A stretch of 64,000 nucleotides of DNA from the NCBI GenBank assembly GCA_034008185.1, contig CM067081.1:29820806-29884805 (forward strand), given 5' to 3'. Every line of letters begins with the position of its first letter. Within the stretch, counting starts at the first letter, position 1. This DNA comes from Gorsachius magnificus (taxonomy: Eukaryota > Chordata > Aves > Pelecaniformes > Ardeidae). The position numbers were made by a program, and so were the translations under genes. The notes under the pieces are model-generated. The model did not search any database and had not been told where the DNA came from. It was given only the letters and a program-made list of their open reading frames with translations. This document shows positions 51,401 to 57,700 of the stretch, one piece after another.

Positions 51401-54400
51401 TCTGCCCCTTCTCTTAACCAAGCCTAGAGCTTGTCAGAATCTTTGTCGAGTTAAATTAATCTGTTAAAAGAAAACAATTCTTCTTGTTCTCCTAGTTTCT
51501 TCTCTGCTGATTTAGCAAATTCAATGTACTTGACACAAGGAATTCATGTAGCCTAGAAGCAGGGGAAGTCGGGGACAAGAGATGAATGTAATCCTTTTGT
51601 TGGGAAGGAAGAGAATGGGGATATGGACAGTTGTTAGACTTGCTGAAGCCATGAGACTTAATGTTACTCCAAGCAAGTAAAATGTCCAAGTGAGAAGAGA
51701 AGCAGGGCACGTTGCAGTACATGCCCACCTGTCAAGAAGAGATGCTGATGAAGAAATCATGAAGATGAATTATACAAATAGTTTAGCACAACTAAATTAT
51801 CTCATGCGGATTGTGCCAAAAAAAGTTAATTTATACAGAATAGTTCATGATCTGGACAATTGACCCCTGACTTCTTTAACAGTAACCCCACCCTGGGGAC
51901 AAGCTCTGAAAACATTTTAAAAATTCGTACTAAAAATAATTCTGCTGTTCCTGCAAACAATCCCTAATGAAAAAATATATTGCCTTGCCAAATTAAGAAC
52001 ATCCTTGGTGACCTTACCTTTAGAAGGCTCTTAGTAGCTCCCTGCTTTGGAGCAAGGATGCGATATTTGGTAGGGAATGGCCTTTGGGTGCAAGAGGTGC
52101 TTCAGCTATCCTTGTGCAAAACTAGTCCAGTGGAATATAATATGCCTTTGAAGAGTTGTCATCTGAACATGCTTGGTCTTTGGCTTCCAGGGCTAAATTT
52201 TTAAAAGACTGTGTCCAAACCAAGCATAATCCAACCTGGTTCTGAGGAGGGCTTCCCCTTCAGTTGCAGCTGCAAAGTGGTGCAGGTTGTCACAGTCTGT
52301 GCTTAGAGCTTTGTACGTGTTTGTAGTCTTTCTCACCTATTCCTAGCCTGCAATCTTGGGCTGCGGCTTGCTGATACAAAGCTTTCAGCAGCAGCATTAT
52401 TACACAGTAGTTCTGCCACTGCCACTTAACCTCTGAGATAATTCTCCATAGCAGCACTGACAAGTGTTCAGGCTTATTGAAGGGATGGTTCAGCACAAGA
52501 ACAGGCAGTTGGGAGGGTAAGACATGTACAAAATAACGCTGCTACCAAACACATCCGATTATCAAATCCTGGTCTGGGACTATATGCTGGGAGCAGAAGA
52601 CAGGGAAACTGGGACTTGAAAACAATGAGGAAGAAAAGGTCTTGCTAGACAAGGAGCACAGGAGAGATGTTCACATTATGATTTGCCTGATACATTCAAC
52701 TTCTGCCTCAAACCAATGCTTTTTAGTGCATGACATCAGACTCGTTTCTCCTCTATTTTTGTGCCATAGAAAATTCAGGTGATTCATCCCCATCCCTCCT
52801 CATCTCTGCATGATTATTTTATTTAAGCAGAATTGGGTGAAAGAACATTCCTGTACATAATTTTCTTTCCACGCCTGACACATTCATCTTCAGTCTCAAA
52901 CCAATGGTTTTAGTGCATGATATCAGACTCTTTTCTCTTCTATTTTTGTGCTGTAGAAAAGGAAAATTTGTATGATTCATTCCCATCCCTCCTCATCTCT
53001 GCATGATTATTTTAGTAAAGCAGAATTAGGTGAAAGAACATTACTGTACGTAATTTTCTTTCCACTGTGAGCCAAAAAATAGACTGTAATTGTAAAACAA
53101 AACACACACAAAGGGAAGAAAAATCTTCTCTGTGTGTGCAGTCTTTTAATTGCAAGCTACCTGTTGTTTATTATGGAATTTATAATTTAATGACATAAAA
53201 GAGACAAAAGTGGGACTTACATGATTCTTCTGATCCCTCCAGATTAGTCTGTGTGTGCTAAGCAGTAATACTCCACTATCAAATTTTACCTAAATGGGAA
53301 AAATAAAACAGATCAACAACATATTTAACCAGTAAATTGCATAAATACTGATCTTGGAAATATTACACATTACCACAACATAGCAATCAGATTTAACAAG
53401 CCAGTATTTTAAGTACACTCTCTTTTTTCAGAAAACACAATAAATGAAGTTTAGGAAACAATGGAGAAAATTAGTATAAAAGGATTAGATGGATATACAC
53501 AAACTTCCTTTTTCAACTGTATAAACTTTCCCCCAGGAAATCCTGAACGATCCTCCCTCCATGTGCTGTGCAAGATATACAAGCATTCCTAAATATCATA
53601 TTTTAAACAGGGCTATTGGCTTTGGCACACTATTTGCTGACAAAGAAAGTAAAAGTTATGCAAAAAAGCAAAGCAACCTAATAAGATGCTATGCACAGTC
53701 TGAAATCTGCCGGCCCATCACACAGAAGGATTGCTTCTATCCATTTTATTATTGAAAAGTTCTTTATCAGACAGCCATCAGTATTTGGAAAAATCTCTGT
53801 TAGCAAATTCCTACTTGTAAAACTGGAGGCATGTTTTTACAGCTTTTTATGAGGGTATGCACCTACTCTGGTGAGGAAAAATGTGCAGAAACCAAGAGTT
53901 ACTCCAGCTGCAATGCAAAACAGCTATTGAGTAGTCCTAAATGAGAGCAGAGGGCAAGAGAGCACCCTTCATGACCAGAGCTAAAAAGCATTTTAGAGCT
54001 ACCGGGATGACTCAGGTGTGAATTGCATGGCATGCCCTGTGCATGGCACCAAATCCGAAGAGCGCAGCTTGCTGTGGCGAGCAGCTTAGCCCCTGACAGA
54101 GGAGGTGACAGCCCAAGCAGCGGACACCGAGTTTCACAACGGTGACAGCAGCTACACACGCCCTACGGGGACGCCAGCCCTCCCACCGCCCAGGCCTTTC
54201 CCCCACAACGCCTGGGTCTCCTCCCTAACACTCCTCTCACAAAGCCCAACCCCGCCAGGCCCCGGAGCACAGCGTACTCGGCCTCCCACGCCTCCGACCG
54301 ATGCTCCTCTCGCAGCCCCCCCGCCCTCGCCCTCCCCCCTCCCCGCGCGGAGCGCCGCCGCGCTGCTGGACCACCAGCGTCTCCCCCAGCTCCAGTAGCC

Positions 54401-54425
54401 CGCTGGTCCACGCGAACCTGTCCAT
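36391..54425 (-). CDS. VPS36: Vacuolar protein sorting-associated protein 36, ESCRT-II subunit (14 exons)
   Basis: VPS36 is one of the three ESCRT-II subunits, with SNF8 and two copies of VPS25. It acts on endosomes, where its N-terminal GLUE domain binds ubiquitin and phosphoinositides and its C-terminal winged-helix domains build the complex that recruits ESCRT-III. Fourteen exons on the minus strand splice in phase. The GLUE domain covers about residues 1-135 ([46 protein letters not shown]). A linker and helices include [20 protein letters not shown]. Winged-helix domains run from about 180 to the C-terminus, which ends [11 protein letters not shown]. Exons 2-14 sum exactly to residues 33-386 of the usual 386. 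Exon 1 shows only the first 23 of its 32 expected codons and no GT donor. It is head-to-head with CKAP2. Identification is certain. Confidence 0.96.
36568..36644 (-). CDS. VPS36: VPS36 exon 13
   Basis: This 77-nt exon encodes [18 protein letters not shown] and SVLLAKE plus a split Arg, residues 331-356, in the second winged-helix domain. Acceptor TTGACAG, donor GTAAAT. Confidence 0.95.
36645..39174 (-). other. VPS36: VPS36 intron 12
   Basis: A 2.5-kb AT-rich intron between exons 12 and 13. Near 38985-39043 it holds a possible ancient retroposon tail. Nothing else was recognised. Confidence 0.8.
38985..39043 (+). repeat. Possible ancient retroposon tail
   Basis: The stretch 'gcagcactttgaagatgaaaagtgctatttaagtatta' resembles the conserved 3' tail 'aagcgctttgagatcctggatgaaaagcgctatataagt' found in several old vertebrate SINEs and LINEs. 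It lies in a VPS36 intron about 130 bp from exon 12. Confidence 0.4.
39175..39259 (-). CDS. VPS36: VPS36 exon 12
   Basis: This 85-nt exon encodes [19 protein letters not shown] and [10 protein letters not shown], residues 302-330, joining the two winged-helix domains. Acceptor TTTTAG, donor ACA|GTAAGT. Confidence 0.95.
39636..39700 (-). CDS. VPS36: VPS36 exon 11
   Basis: This 65-nt exon encodes [20 protein letters not shown] then L plus a split Arg, residues 281-302. Acceptor TTAATAG, donor AAG|GTAAGA. Confidence 0.95.
39980..40172 (+). mobile_element. CR1 LINE, 5'-truncated 3' end
   Basis: This is a typical avian CR1 3' tail: 'actggaatgggttgcccagagtggcagtggaggccccatccctgga', 'ttcaaggccaggttggatggggctctgagcaacctgatc', 'ggttggactaggtgacctctaggggtcccttccaaccca' and an ending 'attctacgattgtatgattc'. 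It lies in VPS36 intron 10, antisense to the gene. The good fit to consensus implies a fairly young copy. Confidence 0.92.
40491..40556 (-). CDS. VPS36: VPS36 exon 10
   Basis: This 66-nt, phase-0 exon encodes [20 protein letters not shown] then LE, residues 259-280, in the first winged-helix region. Acceptor AACACAG, donor GAG|GTGAGA. Confidence 0.95.
40932..41066 (-). CDS. VPS36: VPS36 exon 9
   Basis: This 135-nt, phase-0 exon encodes [20 protein letters not shown] followed by [20 protein letters not shown] and QTPLE, residues 214-258. It is one of the most conserved blocks of VPS36. Acceptor GTTTAG, donor GAG|GTAAAT. Confidence 0.96.
41472..41549 (-). CDS. VPS36: VPS36 exon 8
   Basis: This 78-nt exon encodes [20 protein letters not shown] then DITEDE, residues 188-213, a helical segment before the first winged-helix domain. 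Acceptor TTGATAG, donor GAG|GTAAAT. Confidence 0.95.
41641..41664 (+). repeat. (AT)n microsatellite in VPS36 intron 7
   Basis: An alternating AT tract flanked by ACAC and GTGACAC lies about 15 bp inside the donor of the 129-bp intron 7. The flanks allow a hairpin. Confidence 0.85.
41679..41711 (-). CDS. VPS36: VPS36 exon 7 (33-nt small exon)
   Basis: This exon of 11 codons, [11 protein letters not shown], residues 177-187, follows NISE of exon 6 exactly as in mammals. Acceptor ATTTCAG, donor AAG|GTATGG. Both neighbours are phase 0, so skipping it would keep the frame. Confidence 0.93.
41712..44937 (-). other. VPS36: VPS36 intron 6
   Basis: A 3.2-kb AT-rich intron. An A13 run followed by a G11 run lies at 44575-44598. 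No exon or recognisable element was seen otherwise. Confidence 0.8.
44575..44598 (+). repeat. A13-G11 homopolymer junction
   Basis: Thirteen A are followed directly by eleven G inside a VPS36 intron, a purine-only tract on the plus strand. Confidence 0.9.
44938..45024 (-). CDS. VPS36: VPS36 exon 6
   Basis: This 87-nt, phase-0 exon encodes [20 protein letters not shown] then KETDKNISE, residues 148-176, nearly identical to mammals. Acceptor TTTTTCAG, donor GAG|GTAAAT. Confidence 0.96.
45025..46388 (-). other. VPS36: VPS36 intron 5
   Basis: A 1.4-kb AT-rich intron between exons 5 and 6. Nothing was recognised in it. Confidence 0.8.
46389..46478 (-). CDS. VPS36: VPS36 exon 5
   Basis: This 90-nt, phase-0 exon encodes [20 protein letters not shown] then [10 protein letters not shown], residues 118-147, the final GLUE helix and the start of the linker. 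Acceptor CTTTGCAG, donor CAG|GTATGT. Confidence 0.96.
46479..48008 (-). other. VPS36: VPS36 intron 4
   Basis: A 1.5-kb intron between exons 4 and 5. It contains a short CR1 tail at 47649-47720 in the same sense as VPS36 and an A-rich run near 47448. Confidence 0.8.
47649..47720 (-). mobile_element. CR1 LINE 3' tail, minus orientation
   Basis: The plus strand reads 'tcacagagtcatagaatcatttaggttggaaaagacctttaagatcatcaagtccaacc'. This is the reverse complement of the avian CR1 3' end, a diagnostic sequence in bird genomes. It is a very short, 5'-truncated copy. Confidence 0.92.
48009..48123 (-). CDS. VPS36: VPS36 exon 4
   Basis: This 115-nt exon encodes [36 protein letters not shown] and QIE, residues 79-117, in the GLUE domain. 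Acceptor TTTCTTAG, donor GAG|GTAAGT. Confidence 0.96.
48124..49422 (-). other. VPS36: VPS36 intron 3
   Basis: A 1.3-kb AT-rich intron between exons 3 and 4 with no recognised element. Confidence 0.8.
49423..49493 (-). CDS. VPS36: VPS36 exon 3
   Basis: This 71-nt exon encodes [20 protein letters not shown] then IGK plus a split Ser, residues 56-79, in the GLUE domain. Acceptor TATTCCAG, donor AAG|GTAAGG. Confidence 0.95.
49494..53220 (-). other. VPS36: VPS36 intron 2
   Basis: A 3.7-kb intron containing an imperfect tandem duplication of about 188 bp at 52686-53063. No exon was recognised. Confidence 0.8.
52686..53063 (+). repeat. Imperfect tandem duplication, about 188-bp unit, two copies
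   Basis: Copy 1 (52686-52873) and copy 2 (52874-53063) share long blocks, such as 'cctcatctctgcatgattatttta', 'tgaaagaacatt' and 'aattttctttcca', with scattered substitutions and small indels of the order of a tenth of positions. The unit resembles no transposon I recognise. It is a segmental tandem duplication within VPS36 intron 2. Confidence 0.9.
53221..53289 (-). CDS. VPS36: VPS36 exon 2
   Basis: This 69-nt, phase-0 exon encodes [20 protein letters not shown] then KNH, residues 33-55, a core GLUE strand-turn block. Acceptor CCATTTAG, donor CAT|GTAAGT. Its 5' phase requires exon 1 to end on a complete codon. Confidence 0.96.
53290..54356 (-). other. VPS36: VPS36 intron 1 with possible missing exon-1 end
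   Basis: This holds the sequence between exon 2 and the last recognisable codon of exon 1. The part above about 54100 is CpG-rich promoter sequence. I scanned the minus strand for a reading of YDGEE with an acceptor and donor and found none. Confidence 0.7.
54357..54425 (-). CDS. VPS36: VPS36 exon 1 (recognisable part; 3' end not found)
   Basis: An ATG in a strong context (GCCATGG) starts [20 protein letters not shown] then QRG, residues 1-23 of VPS36. In mammals nine more codons follow (VRIYDGEEK) before the exon 2 junction. Here the frame continues into a GC-rich string that reads [15 protein letters not shown] see neither those codons nor a usable GT donor, nor a small exon for them in the intron. 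Either part of the exon is missing from this assembly, or this bird uses an unusual splice. The start codon is secure and the 3' limit is only where conservation stops. Confidence 0.85.
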
Positions 54426-54713
54426 GGCGGGCGTGCAGCCCCTTCCTCTTCCCCTCCCTCACCGCCGCCGGCAGACCAGGCCGCAGCCACCGCTCCCCGC
54501 CCGCAGCCGCCAGCAGACCAGGCCCCATCCCCCCCCCCCGCCGCCGCCGCTCGCTCCAGCGCCCGCCCCCTGCCGGCGCAGCCTTCCCGCTCGCCATTGG
54601 CCAGTTCAAGTCCCGCGGCCGGCCCAATCAGGGAGGCGCCGTGCGGCGGTTGATTCAAACGGCGGCAGCGCCGCGCGCCACCTCTCGCAACCGCCTTTAT
54701 CTCCTGGGCGGCT
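54426..54713. promoter_or_regulatory. Divergent promoter between VPS36 and CKAP2 with CCAAT and CDE/CHR-like sites
   Basis: Only 288 bp separate the two start codons, which point away from each other. The interval contains an inverted CCAAT (ATTGG, 54596-54600), a direct CCAAT (54624-54628), and GGCGG (54645-54649) followed after exactly four bases by TTCAAA (54654-54659). That is the spacing of CDE/CHR elements, although the CHR core TTTGAA reads on the minus strand. A second CHR-like CTTGAA reads on the minus strand at 54605-54610. No TATA box was seen. CCAAT plus CHR is the known signature of G2/M genes controlled by NF-Y and DREAM/MMB, which fits CKAP2. Factor binding is inference. Confidence 0.75.
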
Positions 54714-54774
54714 ATGGCGGCGTGCTCCCCTCCCCAGCTGTCCGCTAGCCGCCGCTCCGAGCCGGCGTACCGAG
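54714..54774 (+). CDS. CKAP2: CKAP2 exon 1
   Basis: The ATG has G at -3 and +4 and opens MAACSPPQLSASRRSEPAYR plus the first base of Glu, then a strong donor CGAG|GTAAGG. The ATGGCGGC at the start is also a YY1-like motif. The peptide differs from mammals, but its length and the phase of the junction agree. Confidence 0.88.
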
Positions 54775-57700
54775 GTAAGGCTGCCGGGCGGGCACCGGGA
54801 GACAAAGCCCTTGGGGGGCCGAGGCGCTCGCTGTCGGCGCTTGCCCGCCGTTACTGCCCCGGTTACTGCCCCGTGTAGCGGTGGGTAAGGTCGCGGCAGG
54901 TGATGGAGGAACCGGTGGGAGAGGGGAGCTGGGCAAGCGCCTCAGGCAGGGTCGGAGACCGGATGGGTCTTGGCAGCAGCGCCCGCTCTTGTGGCCTTAG
55001 AGCTTCTGACGGGTGCGAGCGGGTCGATGAGATTTCACCCTCCCCTCGAAGGGCTGGGGCCGGCGCTCTGCGCCCCGGCCCGGCCTCCGGCATGAAAGTC
55101 GTTCTTCGTGCTCAGAGGTGTGCCTTCATGTAAGGGCATCCTGTTGGAATAAGCGTCCCATCTAGACCTGCGCTCTTCTGTTTGTTACTTTCTGACCGGT
55201 TCGGCTTCTCCAAGATAACCGAACTGAATTGCTTTGATGGGGCTTTGCTGTTTGGCGTCGGCGAGACCTGGGCTTCTGAAGCAGAAGGTGCCTGGGAGGC
55301 TGTCGGGTGCGGGCAGAGCTCGCTGCCGCGCAGCACCCCGGCAGGCGCACCTCTGGTGTGCGCCTCTGGGCTACGCCTCTTCAGAAGTGGGGGCTGCACA
55401 CTGCCTCTCAGACTTCATTCAGCGTGGACTTTGACAGCTGTGCTAAAAAATCACTACACCCTAAGCGAAACACAGGGCTGCTGCAAGGCTAAGTCTCAAC
55501 CCGCCCTGCTGTCTGTGCGTTTCATCAGGCTTTGGTGTGTCAGTGCATGAGAAAGAGTTTGCCGTTTTCAGCTCCTCCCATACCAGGAGGAGGTTCTGAG
55601 GGCAATTACCCCATTCTGTGAGATGACAACTTTTTACCATGGAGAATGTGCAGTCAAATGCATGCTTTTTTCAGGATTAACATTCAGGTCCTGAAAGGCG
55701 ATCATGTTTTCACAATTTCTACTGTCTGAACTTCAGTAATACAGAAGTATCTCAGCATTGAGGGAAGATGTTGATGGACCGTGCAGACATTTCTGAAGTG
55801 TGAATCAAGAACAATGGGCAAGAAAAAATACGAAATATAAGGAACATGTATAAACACATTCAAAAGGGGACTTGTGCCTGCCTAGGAGGGGCAGAAGTTG
55901 GGTTTTATATGCAAGTTCATTGAATGCTACAACTGCTGAATGAGCCTGTCTATGACTGAGAATGGCTCAATGCCACGAGTTCCTGAATGCCATAAAGGAA
56001 TTGTTGTTCTGAGTCAAAGATAGTGTTTTAACTTCTTGCTCTCACATCCCACTGCATGTGAAATAGCCTTAACTGTCTAGACTGGCTGTGCAGATGCTTG
56101 AGCTTGCTTTGTGTGTCAGGAACTTCTTATCCCAGCCGCTTCCAGCAAGCCAGGGTCACTAGCTCCCTAGGCGAATAAGGAAAGGTCTCTGAAAAAGATC
56201 AACAGTGTGGTCCCATGAAGGACATAAGTCTCTGGTGTGAAGTCAACCAGTGAAAACATGGGAAATAGTACCCTGTTCTGGAATGACTTTCTGTATTAAG
56301 ACAGTGACGGCTTTGGACCTTTTCAGAATCATTTTGTCCTGTTATTAACACTCCCGTTGGTCCAGTGTTTGTGCAGATGTCCAGATGACAACAGAAGAGA
56401 AGCAAATGATTTTATAGATGGTCAGTTGGGTTCATGTGCACGGTGTCTTTCATGTGTGCTATACTTAGCTGACTACTGTTACACGTGAAAAGTGTGCTTG
56501 CTGAACCCACAGTAAGTATGTTAAATATCAGACAGGCATCCAAAAGGTAAAAGAGTGAGCCTTATTTCTTCAGATCACAAAATCTTGTTTCTCTTTGCTT
56601 AGTGTAGCAAAACAGGTATCTTGTGGGATTTTACACGTGTGAAATTACATTCAACTGCCCCTTGGATATAGCCTTTCTCAAGAAAAGAGCGAACGTGTAA
56701 GACATCATAAGATGTGAATGTTAAACTAAAGACTTTGTTAATCCACGGTGTCTATGTTTTATAATGTCTTGATGCTTTTCTAATTGCACTGCCTTTTTTC
56801 TAAGAGACAAAGTTTGCTTGGCATTACTATTTTAGCTGAAAATGTAATGTCTTTTTTTTTTTTAACCCCACTAGAACAAAGACGACAAAAAGTTGAAGAA
56901 TATCTATCAAGAAAAAAGACCTTTTCTGGCGTGCCCATTCAAGAAAACCAGGCACCCATCAGGTAGTATTTCTGCTGTGGCTTACATTCCTTTAGAAAGG
57001 TCCGTGGTTGGTGGGAAAGATGCAAATAACAGTTCTTGCAGAGAACCTCAACCAAAAGGTGAGACCGTGCAATGAGACTGGTGACCACATGAATTTCCTA
57101 AAGTCCATTTATTGTCAGCAAATACTAAAAGTTTTTGTTAAGCAAATGCATAAGAGATGCCATTCATGAAGTATATTATCTGCTCCTCTAGAGACTGAGG
57201 CAGGACAGGATACCTTCATGGCAGAGCTCTTATTTCAGATGCCACTTTGCTGTTTGCCTCTATAACCTGCCTTCTGCAAGTGACATTTTTTCCCTGCTTT
57301 CTACTCACACTATGCTGCATGCATTCACAATCAATTTGATCTAGCTTCATTATATTTTTATTGTTACTAATTCACTATTTTCTGCTAAAAGCAAATACAC
57401 TGTAATAAACCTCAGCCTGTACGATGGCCAGCAGGTAGGCATAATGTTCTGTAAACAGAATGTGGGCACCTATCTCCAATTAGTATTGCTTCTTTTTATT
57501 GACTTGTATTTAAATCATCTTCTTGCCATTGTCTGTTGTCTGGACATTTAGTCTAAGACCTTCTGTTGTGGTTGAACCCAGCAGGCAGATAAACACCACA
57601 CAGCCATTGGCTCACTCCCTCCCCACCCTCAGTGGCACGGGGAAAAGGTAAAGGTAAAATTTGTGAGTTGAGATAAAGACAATAAGACAGAAAAAGAAGG

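Larger units (their letters stand above)
54100..55100. promoter_or_regulatory. CpG island over the VPS36/CKAP2 divergent start
   Basis: GC content and CpG density rise sharply over roughly this range, covering both first exons. Open frames of up to about 200 codons in several frames here reflect composition. Confidence 0.8.

Noticed and set aside
54152..54888. Frames of 154-217 codons on both strands over the VPS36/CKAP2 promoter
   Set aside because: They overlap two well-supported first exons in other frames, have low-complexity composition and show no family resemblance.
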